This document shows positions 24,491 through 36,116 of a stretch of 64,000 nucleotides of DNA, piece after piece (within the stretch, counting starts at the first letter, position 1; every line of letters begins with the position of its first letter). The stretch spans positions 12,697,092-12,761,091 of the forward strand of contig OY740777.1 in assembly GCA_963513935.1 (NCBI GenBank), read 5' to 3'. The DNA comes from Aphrophora alni. Lineage: Eukaryota; Arthropoda; Insecta; Hemiptera; Aphrophoridae. The position numbers and the translations under genes were made by a program. The notes under the pieces are model-generated. The model was not told the DNA's origin and searched no databases. It saw only the letters and a program-made list of their open reading frames with translations.

Positions 24491-26301
24491 ATATTTCCAA
24501 AAAGGGGAATTATCTTTTAGCATGAAAGCGTTGGCATCGTAATCGTCGTTTGAATGACGTTATTGAACGTTCAGTTTTGTTTCAACTATTTCCCAATCAT
24601 AATATTGCTTACTTGTTATTATGCAATAAAATTTAACGAAAGTGGTAGAGCCAATTTTGAGAAATTACATCTATGAATGAAATTATACAGCTCGAAATGA
24701 TAGATTTTGTTTCCCGCGACAACTCCGGTTGTTTTGGGGAGCTGGCTATTAATACGTTATATTTGGGCGATTAGAATTTTGTATTTTGAAGTTATAACCA
24801 CATATTTCACGTCATCGAAAAAATTAAGATGATAAACCTGAGATGTGGGAAAAAAGTCAATATATTAAATCTATGCACTCATATGAACTGTAGAACGCTA
24901 CCTAGGTGATTGGCAGACTTCATTTCAAAAACCACATTTTTGGACTTTAAAAGACCTAAAAAATTCTTCTAAAATATAGAATTTGGGTTTTTACATCACA
25001 TTACTTTCTCTATACTATATATAGGGTGTGAAAGTGAATCGCCAACAATATCTCGATTCTAGTTTCATTCGATATCGAAGAATGGTTTTTAAGCTAAACC
25101 GGACAGACAGCCGGAAATACACTTACAAAAATAGAAAGAAATATCTTTGGACTTAAGGGATGCAAATATGAAACTTCCCAAATCGATTTTTCCCCTATCT
25201 AAATATTTTCACTAAAAACAGAAAAATAAACAAATACTCCTTTTACTCCCCGAATATTTCAACCCTCTTAAATATTTATCACATATTAACCCCCACAGTC
25301 CAACAAATATTATTTTAACCCCTAAACGGGAAACGGAAACCAGTTTACACACCTGGACACTGTACAGTTGCAAAATGGAAGGGGATGCAAGATGTAAGCA
25401 AAACCACAGACACACTAATGTCGTTAGGGGTGTTTTGAGAGAGAGAGGGGGAGGGGGTATAAGGGATGTTTTATATGCTGCGTTTAGAAACTTGGCCACA
25501 GTAGTCATAGTGGTACGACTGCAACAAAGAAGATATCAAGTTAGACTGGAAGCGGGAAGTTTTGAGATTTCATTGAGTAAGTATAATAATTAATCAAAAT
25601 AAAAGAGTTTTTGAATGTTGAATAAATCGAAATCGATTGTAATTTTTTTTAACAGTTTGAAACTAATTAAAATTATTAATTAAAAATGTAAACAAAGATT
25701 CGTTTCTATTAATATTTGGATGATAAAATTAATTAACAATAATCCTGTTTAAACAAAAAGTGGGTAATAATCCACAGTAAAGCAGTTTCCTATCGATTCA
25801 AACACAACATATCAAAAGATTGTTTAATATTGTTTACTTTTTTCTTAATGAAACTGTATTGATAATGTTTTTAATGTTAAAACGAAAAATTTAGAATAAC
25901 TTTATGTCTATTTTTATTTTCACTACTCACATATAAGCCTACTTTGTTGGCTCAAAGTTATATGAAAGACTATAAAATTGAGTTGTTCGTGGATAAATCA
26001 ATTTTTAGTTCCTTGTTTATATATTTTGGAATGACATCTCTTTGTCTATTTATGTAGTACTAGAAAACTAAAAGGTTTGGACTGTTTTTAAACAAATTTA
26101 GTATAAGGGTAAATTTTTTCCATAACTTGAGACTTTTTCATTTTCAATAACTAAAAATTTAGGGGAAAAAATATGATTTTGATGAAATCTTGCTTTAGTT
26201 TAACCTGTCTAGACCGAAACAAAACGTTTAGTTGGCAATACTTCATAAAATATGGTGCCTTTATTTTTCCCTAAAAAAACAAAAATGGTCTTTTGAGTTG
26301 T
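24491..26301. other. AT-rich intergenic DNA with a GAGA-rich island
   Basis: No gene recognised. 25430-25460 reads TTTTGAGAGAGAGAGGGGGA, and 25360-25600 is GC-richer than its surroundings. GAGAG is the binding word of GAGA factor, so a regulatory element is possible. A 72-codon frame crosses it but is compositionally driven. Confidence 0.35.
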
Positions 26302-27240
26302 TATACAGAGTGTCCCGTAAATAACCTGCCAAGCTGTAGGATATGATTCTGTGGGTTAGGATAAAGATTAAATATTTATCCAAAAACTCTTAGTTTTCCA
26401 AATATCTACTATTTTGTTTTTTGTTTACAAAATAAACTTAACTTTGGAAATAAAAAAGATATTGAGTTCAGATTTGGTACGCATCTTATAAGTAAACCTA
26501 CAATAAAGAATTTGTAAATTTTCAAAATGGCGACTGTTTAAAATATTTAATACTGATTATCTTGAAAACCAAAAATTGACAACAGTTAAAACGTTTTCTT
26601 TTTTAATGGTAAACAAAACTGTTTTGTATTTTCTTATAGATCAAAGAATTACTGAGTTATTGACAAAAACACGAAATTCTTTTTGTCTCTACAACACCCA
26701 ATATTGACCTAGAACCAAAATATTTTTGAATTCTAATATAATAAAAATCATTCCTCTAAATTGCATAAAAATACAAGAGTGACCCTTAACTATTTCAAAA
26801 TGGCGTCTATTAAATTGTTTCTTGCTAAATGTCTCGAAAATGTTTAATTATTTCAGAAAATTTTGTGTATTTTGTACTACAGAAAAAAAACTGATTTTTT
26901 TATTACGAAAAAGAAAGGAATATTATTGTCCTTGTAAAGTTAATGGTTTTCGAATTAATAAATGTTTAAAATTGCCGCCATTTTGAAAATATACAAAATA
27001 AACTCTTTGCCTTTGGTAGGCTACACTTATAAAGCGTAATATACAAAATGCCTATACCAAATCTAAATTCAATATATATTGTAAAGTTATAATGTATATT
27101 TTGTAAAGAAAACAATATGACTGATATCTGGTAAACTTAAAATTTTTTGGTTAAATATATTTTCCTTATTATTTGTTTAACCTAACCTACAGAATAATTT
27201 CTTAAACGTTTGACAGCTTATTTACGGGACACTCTATACA
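26302..27240. mobile_element. Non-autonomous DNA transposon, about 935 bp
   Basis: The left end TATACAGAGTGTCCCGTAAA and right end TTTACGGGACACTCTATA are inverted repeats of about 20 bp with one indel, flanked by TATA on both sides (probable target duplication). The interior has repeated CAAAATGGCG and CTTGAAAACC phrases and GCCGCCATTTTGAAAAT, but no open frame. It sits inside another repeat (CTTTTGAGTTGTTATA on the left). Confidence 0.8.
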
Positions 27241-30200
27241 GCAAAAAAAATTAACAATTTTGGTTTATAACAGAAAAGTAACTGATTGGTATTTTGTGGA
27301 GTGTTTGAGACCAAACGTTTTGTTTTGACCTTAACAGGCTACACCTGAGTAACATTTGGGGAAATTTTAATTCTTCTTCATCCTGACCCAAAGGATCATT
27401 TCCTATAGTTTGACACCTTACTAATAGACATTCGGTATAAATGACATAAATTCTCAAAATCGACTGAATCGATATCTAATTCACTTGTTTTAGTCAAATG
27501 TGAAGAATAATAACACAGAGGTATGTACAAAATCTCACATAAAAATATATTAAAGTTAATGACAATTGGGAGGGAAAAACCGAAAAAAATCTTGAACCGC
27601 CGTCATTAAAGGCATGATTTTTTTTAACACGATTTTCGATGCTGATGCATTTATGCTACAGGCGAGACAAATTTAGAACTTATTAAGACATATAAATATT
27701 TAATTCAAAAACTTCTTTCAATTCCAATTATTTAACAGACTTTTTATAACTAGTTTTGGTTCTTCTTTATTTAGTTTTTGGAAATGAGTGACTGGAAAAA
27801 AGTGAATAGTGTTTGGCACCGTTAATATATTTATTAGTTTTATTGCTTTCAATAGATTATATATTTGTATTAGATTTTTCATAGGTTTTAATTTTTTTAA
27901 TAGTGAGACATCGCTTGACAAAAATATATGTTGTAGGATTTTAAGTGTGATTTGTACACTTTTTAAATTTTTACTTTATATTTACGTAATACATAATTCA
28001 TTAAATACATTGTGTAAATTATTGCACACATTTTACAGCCCTAAAACAAAACGAAAACCAACTGAAATTATTTCTCACTTGTCAGTTAGGTAGTCTGTTG
28101 TGAGGCGAAATGTAAATTGAACGATTTTATGTTACTTGCAAAGTTTCACAACGGTTTGGGGATATTAGTATTAAATTTTCATCGAAATTAATTGATAATA
28201 CCGATTTTGAGATATTACTTTGTTTATGACTGAGTTTTAGTGTTGTCAACAATCTAGAACCTGTCTGTTTGGAGACGCGGCGCACAGCACTTTTCATCTG
28301 GAACTTTGAACTAAATTTAATCAAAATCGTTAGAGTCTAATTTGAGATAGTCGTCATATTGAAATATTTCTTATAACAGCTACCTCTTAATTTTGAGTTA
28401 TAGACAAAATGAAAAGTAAAAATCCCGAGAAGGGAAAAATATGATGATATACAGAATTTGATTTAATTTTCTTCCCATTTGCGCTGTAGCTTAACTGCGA
28501 AGACGACAGACCAAGCAAACATAATTCCAACAACCACTTTCTTACACTCATGTTATTTCAAAACCTATGTACCTCAACAAAACTCCAACTTTATTTTTCC
28601 ATCCATCAAACAACTATTTCTGTAACATACTGTATGTGTGCGAGAAAATATAAATTGTAAAAAGCTGTAGTATTGTAACTTTCACAATATTTAGTTTACG
28701 TTTCATTTTCAATGCGCCATTTTCAACTGTATACAGAGTGATTAGTATAAATGTGTCAGCTGTTTTATTTGAAAAGTATTTCTTATATTTAAAAAAAAAG
28801 TAAATAGTATCTCCCCTGAACTTTTAACGTTCTCTTGTTTAAATGTTTTAAATTTTGAAACCATTAGCTATTTTCCAATACGGTAGACATTTTTCGAATG
28901 TTTTAATGATAATTTTAAGATTTATTTTATTGTTGTGTATTTTTGACAGTTTAGGAGCTAAACATGATCAAATTAGTTAAAACAGGGTTTTAAACGTTGG
29001 CAGAGGTCGATTTTCTGTACGTAAAAACAATCGGATTGATATTAAAATTGGAAAGTAGAATATATTGTAATTAAAACGTCGAGAAATTTGAAAATCACAC
29101 AAAGGCTTCTTTTAGAATAGTTTTCAAAATATAATGCAGAGACTAAAGTAACACTCGTTGTATGACACAGTAATGCAACACTTTGAATAAAATTAAAATA
29201 TAAACAACTTTTAAACATACAATTTTCTATTTACACTACAAAAAATATATTTAGCAACGATTTCTTTTAGAAGGATTAAATATAAACATCATGTTAAAAA
29301 ATTATACATGTTTTCGGTAGTTATAAAGTGTTTGTTCAATTTACTGATATCCCTGCTATTGTATGACATATAATAAAAATATATCATCTTAGTTAGCATT
29401 AAAGGAACTAGGACTAGTATTTTTTTTATAAAACCCCCATTTTGAAACCGTCCAGAGAAAATTTATATATTTTTTTAAACTGCAAGTTACTATAAAACGT
29501 TAGTTATTAATTAATTGTTCATTAAATACCACCACTTCTTTTTTGTTGATTTTCCAATTTCTAGTTGTTTTTATTATATTTTACTCTACTCTCCAATTTT
29601 AATCTCGCTTTAACTGTTTTGAGTACAAAAAATGAACCTCTGAAAACCTTCAAAAATCAAATCTTTTTCCCCATTATTTAAAGCCTCTGTAACTCCTAAA
29701 CAGTTGGATGTATCAAAAATTACACAAAAATAAGAAATCTTAAAATTATGTTGTTTATATAAGACATTCTAAAGTTGACTGCCATATTGGAAAAATGGCA
29801 TAACTGATGTTATGAAAATTTTTAAAACCCCCAACTAATATCATACAAAAAGTTCATGCGAGTTGCCTTTTGAGTTTTTTTTTAAATATAAAAATACTCT
29901 TCAAGTAAAACATCTGACAGTTCTATACATGTATTTAAAAATATATAACGTATACAAATGTGTTAACAAATTCAGTATATATGTTACAATTATTGCGATT
30001 AATCAGATATTATGTATAACTTTATATGACTACATTCACTAGCTAAAGTTATTAATTATTCACAATAGCTAGTGAGATTTGGTTAAATAATTATCTTCAA
30101 ATATTAAACAGTTTGACAAGACAATATGTAGAGTTAGTCAAAGTAGTAATTATCCTACAAATTTTGTTTGAATATTTTGAGTTGTTAAGATATTAAAAAT

Positions 30201-30410
30201 TATCCAAAATCATTTTCTTGCTTTTCCCAGAAGAAACTGTTAGGCCTATACATAACAGTTAGATAAACTGATTAACATACTATTATTATTACATTCACTG
30301 ACTTTAGATAGTATAATGACTGGATAAAGTGATAAATAAAGCCTCATTAATCACTTTAACCAAACTAGCTATGTACTTATTCTCTGGATATTATATATAA
30401 TAGCTAGATA
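27241..30410. other. AT-rich intergenic DNA with repeat relics
   Basis: No gene. 28010-28440 contains decayed dispersed repeats. A terminus TATACAGAGTGATTAGTAT starts at 28730, so a further transposon-like end is present, but I could not pair it with a second end. Confidence 0.45.
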
Positions 30411-30455
30411 GATTAAACTTGAACACAATATTTATAAAAATTACATTTACTTAAT

Positions 30456-30494
30456 AAAACGCGTTTCAACGACAAAGTCGCCATCCTCAGTGAT
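30456..30494 (-). ncRNA. Hammerhead-like motif (FB1 copy 2, left arm)
   Basis: On the - strand: helix I strand ATCA, CTGAGGA (30490-30484), stem II GGCGAC/TTT/GTCGTT, GAAA (30467-30464), CGCG, then U and U. The downstream helix I strand reads TTAT instead of TGAT, which breaks one pair. Otherwise it equals the right arm. Confidence 0.4.
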
Positions 30495-30575
30495 GCATGA
30501 GCTACAATAACTAAACTATAACTTATTATAGTTATATTATTATAAGAGTTATAGTTTAGTTATTGTAGCTCATGT

Positions 30576-30616
30576 ATCACTGAGGATGGCGACTTTGTCG
30601 TTGAAACGCGTTTGAT
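30576..30616 (+). ncRNA. Hammerhead-like ribozyme motif, best candidate
   Basis: ATCA (30576-30579) pairs fully with TGAT (30613-30616) as helix I. CTGAGGA (30580-30586) fits CUGANGA. After one extra U, stem II is GGCGAC (30588-30593), loop TTT, GTCGTT (30597-30602), giving 6 pairs including two G-U. GAAA is at 30603-30606. The palindrome CGCG (30607-30610) gives a dimer-type stem III closed by A-U, and U-U (30611-30612) would be the cleavage site. Order and spacing equal a hammerhead except for the extra U. Activity is inferred. Confidence 0.45.
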
Positions 30617-31034
30617 TAAGGAAATTTTTGTGAGATCTTGTGTTCGAATTTTAGTCAACCTAATATTATCTCACAAGTCAAGCTCAATGTTTATATCTAA
30701 TTGCTAGATTAATTACTCTGGCTCTAATATATATTACTTTCGGAAAATATTTAAAGAACGACAAATGTATGAAGTGATTTTGTTTTTATATTTCCATTTT
30801 TAGATACTCCTGATAAAAAAAAAAAGCCAGTTTTAACGACTGTCTAAAATGTCTTGTCAAAAACTCTACTGTAATAATTTCGGAGTTCCTTATTTCAAAA
30901 GTAAAAAGTATTTTCCGTCGTGATCACTTGATTATACGTTGTTAGACTTATTTTTGTGGGCTGGAATGAAGGATCAGGTTACAAGAATCGCCCAAAAACT
31001 ATCAACTATTTAAAAGAAGCCATCATAACCTAGA

Positions 31035-31615
31035 CACATGCATATTTTACAAGACGGTTACAAGTTACACGTTGTACTTTAGTCAACAATGCATGTATTA
31101 CAAGACGGTTACAGATTACACGTTGTACTTTAGTCAACAATGCATGTGTTACAAGACGGTTACATGTTGTACTTTAGTTAACAATACATGTGTTACAAGG
31201 TGGTTACAGGTTACACGTTTTACTTTAGTCAACAACGCATGTGATACAAAACGGTTACAGGTTCCACGTTGTACTTTAATCAACAATGCATGTGTTACAA
31301 GACGGTTACAGGTTACACGTTTTACTTTAGTCAACAATGCATGTGTTACAAGACGGTTACAGGTTACACGTTTTACTTTAGTCAACAACGCATGTGTTAC
31401 AAGACGGTTACAGGTTCCACGCTGTACTTTAATCAACAATGCATGTGTTACAAGACGGTTACAGGTTACACGTTTTACTTTAGTCAACAATGCATGTGTT
31501 ACAAGACGGTTACAGGTTACACGTTTTACTTTAGTCAACAATGCATGTGTTACAAGACGGTTACATGTTGTACTTTAGTTAACAATACATGTGTTACAAG
31601 GTGGTTACAGGTTAC
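31035..31615 (+). repeat. Satellite S3: about 11-12 copies of a 51-bp unit
   Basis: The unit is GTTACAGGTTACACGTTTTA plus CTTTAGTCAACAATGCATGT plus GTTACAAGACG. Two variants (TTACACGTTTT with AGTC; TTCCACGYTGT with AATC) alternate in a three-unit order. A shortened unit (TTACATGTTGTACTTTAGTT) occurs near both ends (31161 and 31562). The period is divisible by three, so long open frames appear on both strands without meaning. Confidence 0.95.
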
Positions 31616-32433
31616 TACTTGTACTTGTAGTTGGAACCGTAAATCATTGTTATTGTTAGTAATTTGAAACCGGAAAGTAAAAATAAAATAAACATTGTAC
31701 AAGCATCGTTCCGCCTAGTTGCAAAGAATCTATTTATAAATTTCATCACAATTGGTAGCGTTTAACCTGCGTAACAAATACAAAAAACATAAAATAAATA
31801 CCAAAACCATAATTTATAAATCGCTTCGCTCGGTGTATTTATCTAACATGTAAGAGATGTTGTCCCACTCTGTATTACCTCTATTTTATAACCACTAAAA
31901 ACTTTACTCTAAATCGAACCATTTCAAATCGTCCTGTTTTGTTTTCCGATAGGACAATGCAGTAAAAATAACTCGTACAACTTTGTCATAATAATTGAAA
32001 CGTTCCGGTCATGCGTAGAAACGACTTCCTACTCAGTGTAGCCTATGTGTAATAACAACTAACCAATTAGTAAGCTGAAAGTAGCTCCTCTATTGATGAC
32101 GTAAGCAACGTGTGTGGTCCTCCTTGGTTGATGTATGGCTGTGTCAGTACATCAGGTAGTATCAGATATGACGGGGAGGAACTTGTTAGATTAAAATAAA
32201 ATTGGAAATTAAACGTTGATGAGCCAAGATTTGAATATTTGTGTTGTAAAGTAGGTGACAAATTAGGTTGATTGCCACATTATTTTATTTTTACTTACAT
32301 TTTTGTCTTTTCTTATTTAACAAGCAAAATTCTTGTTGATAAGTTAACAAATAGATGTATTTAAGGTAAACTAGAGATTTTGATCACGAGATAGCTACCC
32401 AGTAGAGTAAATTGGCATCGATTTTGACTGAAT
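31616..32433. other. AT-rich intergenic DNA
   Basis: No gene. 31985-32170 is somewhat GC-richer (TGATGACGTAAGCAACGTGTG), with no recognised function. Confidence 0.5.
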
Positions 32434-32435
32434 AC

Positions 32436-32995
32436 GTACAGAGTGCTTCAAGTTTAATATAAAAACTTTTCACATCAACGAAGAAGATTCGATTTACACA
32501 TATCCAAAAATGCTTTTAATACCAATATTTCTTTCTTTCTTTTTTTCCAAAAAAAACAACAAATAACATTAAAAAGGATAGTAATTCGAAAACCAAAATT
32601 ATTCAGATTGTTTTATATTTGCTTCTAGTGTACCAAAGTTTCTGATAATTTTTCAATTAACCGTTTCAAAATGGCGTTAAATGAAGATTTTTGATGCTAC
32701 ATATCTTGAAAACCATTAATTTCACAACATGTTTAGTTCTTTTAAATGTTAAATACTACTAACCAGAATGTTAATAATCGCAATTGCGTTAGTAGCCATT
32801 TTTCTTTCCTTCTTTGTTTTTTTTATTCTTTCTTTCCTTCTAAAAAAATTTGAGATTCGAAAACCAAAATTTCGTAGAATGTTTTATAATATTAGGTTCC
32901 AGTGTAACAAAGTTTCTAATAATGTCTTACTAAACCGTTTCAAAATGGAGTTGATTAAAGGTTTTTGATGTTAAATATCTCTAACCCAGTTCATT
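32436..32995. mobile_element. Transposon-like repeat with internal duplication
   Basis: It starts with GTACAGAGTGCTTCAAG, a TACAGRGTG-type terminus. The segment GAAAACCAAAATT...TTTCTGATAAT...CCGTTTCAAAATGGCGTT at 32586-32715 is repeated about 266 bp later at 32852-32985. The same phrases occur in the 26302 element. No coding frame. The right end was not found. Confidence 0.5.
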
Positions 32996-34915
32996 TGACA
33001 GAATATCTAAAAGATAAAAAACTATTAGCTTTTTTAATTCTGAAAAGGAAGATGTATTTATTTTTCTTGTATGTTGAAAAATAACCTAAATAAGTTTAAA
33101 ACTTAAACAAACTATTTCCAGTTAATTTTTCTAGAACACACACAGAAGGTTCTCTTGGATATATAATACTCTGCATTCAACTTAATAACTATTTTATCAA
33201 TTAACTGTTAACTGCTGTAAGGCTAACAAGAGCTTTTTTGTGTTCTAGTCAAATATTAATATATTTGTTTGTTTTGTTTTTTTACAGTAAGATTCTTCTT
33301 GGCATTGTAAAGTTTTTAATAGTTCGGGGGCGTGATTTCTATTTTTTAAACTAGAATAATTTAAACAAAAAACTATCTCCTCCCTACTGTGTCAAACACT
33401 TCCAGTTTGTGCTACTTCATTAAGAAAATGTGAGGGTATGGTCCTTACACAACTTGGTCCTTCGAAATATTTTATTTTATTTTAATTTGTCCTTTTAAAG
33501 AACTATTGATAATTAGGTGATCTGATCATTGGAAAATAAGGGATGCGTCAAGTTGGACTCTCTTTTCCTTTTGTACCTTTTAAGAAAGTCATATTGATAC
33601 AAATCTGTAAAAACATTATAAAAAGTTATTAAAATTTGTTTTGTGTTGGCGGAAAAAAGTCGTATTGTTTTTTTGTTTTTTTTTACATTACGAATGACAC
33701 CATTTTCACCCTCAGCCGAATTTTATTTCGAACAAAATATTGACTATAGACATCAGGAGGTAAATTAAATTTAAAACTTATCCAATATATAAACAAACAC
33801 TGCACACAAATAAGACGAAACATTTGTTAAGTTTGTCAGTAGTTTTCCTTTTTGCACTTTAAATATCTTGTGGCTAAAAACAGTATAAACAAGATTAATA
33901 ATTAGAAATGAAGGGAGTAATGTTACACATTGGTTTTTACTGCCTTTTGTTTGTAATATTAAAGGTAGAACCACTCGTTCATACATGTTTTCGTTCTCAA
34001 AATGTCAGCCATTAGCCGCTTTCGATAAAAACACTTGAACCCACTTGAGTTTTAACTGCGGTACTGCAAAATACAATGTTGCAACAATGTTTTATTCTCA
34101 GTGCGTATTATTATTGCTGTTTTATGTATTATGTTGTTATTTAATTAAAATTTATTGATTTCGTTAGAATTATATGTCCTTGAGCAATATCTAACACCTC
34201 AAGATGAGTGCGGCAGTAATTCCAAGAGTGCATCATATGACACAAGAAAACATGTATTAAAAAAATAATAAATCAATCATTCAGGAGTTTCTTAGTAATT
34301 TTTTTATCAATAGATATAAGATTTGATTTTCTCTTTAACAACATACTCATACTTTATTTTACTTATTTATTATTTACTTATAAAATGGTAATATTGAAAA
34401 TTTCTGAAATGTAAACAAAAACAATCAATTTAAAACTTTATTTTTTAACAGCTCAAATATGTTTATTCAACGCGATATCTTGGGGAAAAAGGTGATACTA
34501 AAAATTGTTGCAACATTCGTTTTACAATGAAATGACAATAAAAAAGGACGTGTCATGTGACCTTCAATGATATTAAAAATATAAAAGTTATTATGATTTA
34601 TATATATATATATATAAAATATCCTGTATTCTAATAATAAATACCATACCTCAGGCCTCTCGGCTCTCTCGTGGCGTCAAGTAGATAAATGACATGTTAT
34701 GAATGTACATATATTTTATAGGTTAGATTAGAATTTAAATTTATAATGCGATTTTGATATTGTTAGGAGAAATTTAATTGAATAAAATTTCTGTTGCCAA
34801 TTTTAATTAACATTTATAATATTAAATGTATTCTGGTAACATTTTGTATATTGTGAAATAAAGTAAGTTATAAGCCTCCTGTTGATCCAATTTATAACGT
34901 GGATATACAATAATA
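32996..34915. other. AT-rich intergenic DNA
   Basis: No gene recognised. A (TA)n run lies at 34599-34617. 34645-34690 is GC-richer (CCTCAGGCCTCTCGGCTCTC) and could be the 5' part of the transcript whose exon-like segments follow. Confidence 0.45.
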
Positions 34916-34963
34916 ATGGGTGCTCAAAAAGTTACGGCGTTCGCCCAGCATCGTGTAAAAAGG
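34916..34963 (+). CDS. Candidate first coding exon of a short spliced ORF (partial)
   Basis: ATG at 34916 has a good context (A at -3, G at +4). It opens a frame MGAQKVTAFAQHRVKR that ends in phase 0 at a donor AGG|GTAAAT. Base composition (about half GC) stands out from the AT-rich flanks. Joined to the exon at 35191, the frame stays open. If the next exon is the one at 42106, the peptide would end after 54 residues at a TGA there. No family is recognised. It may be a micropeptide in a non-coding transcript upstream of iab-4, or chance. Confidence 0.3.
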
Positions 34964-35190
34964 GTAAATTCTAAATGTTGGTTGCGATCAGTAAATTATT
35001 CTGATTCAATCTCTATCCATTGACAACATATAACACAACTGAAACGGATTCTAACCTAACCTATATTATTCAAGTGATTAGTACAAAACTGGATTTCTAT
35101 ATTTTATATCTTTAAAAAGTTAGAACATTAGCTCTCATAATGTTGTATTCATCTTAAAAACATATGTTAATATTTCTTTTTTTTCCGCAG

Positions 35191-35272
35191 GCTATAGAGT
35201 CTTGTAATGACCCAGGAGGCAATCATCCCATGATTTATTTCAACACGACAAATTCTAAAATCGAACTTTTAG
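35191..35272 (+). CDS. Candidate internal exon with strong splice sites
   Basis: The acceptor is TTTCTTTTTTTTCCGCAG| and the donor TTTTAG|GTAAGTA. Both are near consensus, 82 bases apart. Only one frame is open across it (AIESCNDPGGNHPMIYF then NTTNSKIELL), and it is the one delivered by the exon ending at 34963. The intron would be 227 bp. The exon leaves one extra base. No domain is recognised. The splice sites are the stronger evidence; coding is uncertain, and the exon may belong to the iab-4 primary transcript. Confidence 0.4.
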
Positions 35273-35900
35273 GTAAGTAAATTTTTTTTTACAAATTCCT
35301 TTAATTTTGTTACTAATTTCAATATAATTTATCCTGAATAATAAAAAAAAATTTTAAACAGTTCACGTTTTGTAGAACATGCAATGCAATTTTTCGTTGT
35401 AAACTTCTTCCTCTAAAACCAACTACAGATCTCTATTTGAATTGTAATTTAAACGTACAATAAATTTGATTTGTCTAATGTGTAGACTATAATATTTACA
35501 AATAATAGTATACAACTGTTCAGTATGTGAACGTTGCGAAGATATTGCACACATTTTCTCACACCAATTCACAATCAAACACAACTATTTGTAGCCAAAA
35601 ATCGGTGTAGTTGTCAGTGAAAATAAACCTAAGATACTGTTTCGGAGTTTTTATATTATTTTAAACAATATTTATAGATTGAAATAAGATCTAAGGTTGC
35701 TTTACGTTTGTCGTAAAATGGCCTTATATTAATATCATAAGATGAAATCAGGTTTAAATGATAGTAGTCAAAGGTCGTATTAGTTTTTGTTATTTTCAAA
35801 TTAGACACAGATTTTCCCTTAATATTCACATTTCATAAAATTTGGAAACCGATATAGCTGATTTTAAGAAATTACGTTTTTATACAATTTTTCTTTTTTT

Positions 35901-36116
35901 TTTAATAGAATAAAACTAGAACATAAATTCTCACAAATAGTACGCTTATTTTTTTTTCAAACGCGTTTCAACTACGATGTCGCCATCTTCAGCGATGCAT
36001 GAGATTTAAAAATAAACTATAATTCTATAGCTTGATTGAATAAATAAACGCACAATTTGTGAAATTTTGTGTTCACATTTTATGGTATCAAGTATACAAC
36101 CTCACAAGTTAAAATC
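35901..36116. mobile_element. Fold-back element, family FB1 copy 3
   Basis: Left arm TTTAATAGAATAAAACTAGA, then ACATAAATTCTCACAAATAG and AAACGCGTTTCAACTACGAT. The right arm, read in reverse, has AACACAAAATTTCACAAATT then GTGCGTTTATTTATTCAATC. The right arm lacks the GTCGCCATC segment, so only one hammerhead-like core is present. Confidence 0.75.
35958..35996 (-). ncRNA. Hammerhead-like motif (FB1 copy 3)
   Basis: On the - strand: flank ATCG, CTGAAGA (35992-35986), stem II GGCGAC/ATC/GTAGTT with one mismatch, GAAA (35969-35966), CGCG, U-U, then TGA. Helix I pairs at three positions, one of them G-U. Confidence 0.4.

Larger units (their letters stand above)
30411..30685. mobile_element. Fold-back element, family FB1 copy 2 (near-perfect palindrome)
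   Basis: The inner 157 bases (30459-30615) are an almost perfect palindrome. ACGCGTTTCAACGACAAAGT, CGCCATCCTCAGTGATGCAT and GAGCTACAATAACTAAACTA on the left are mirrored by the same words in reverse complement on the right. Outer arms extend to ACTTGAACACAA (left) and TTGTGTTCGAATTTTAGT (right). It has no frame and would be non-autonomous. The arms are similar enough to suggest recent origin or gene conversion. Confidence 0.85.

Noticed and set aside
25375..25593. 72-codon frame rich in Arg and Gly
   Set aside because: Composition reflects a GAGAG/GGGGGA tract. No homology or splice support.
31072..31667. Open frames of 168, 132 and 130 codons on both strands
   Set aside because: They lie wholly in the 51-bp tandem repeat, whose period is a multiple of three, so any stop-free frame stays open along the array.
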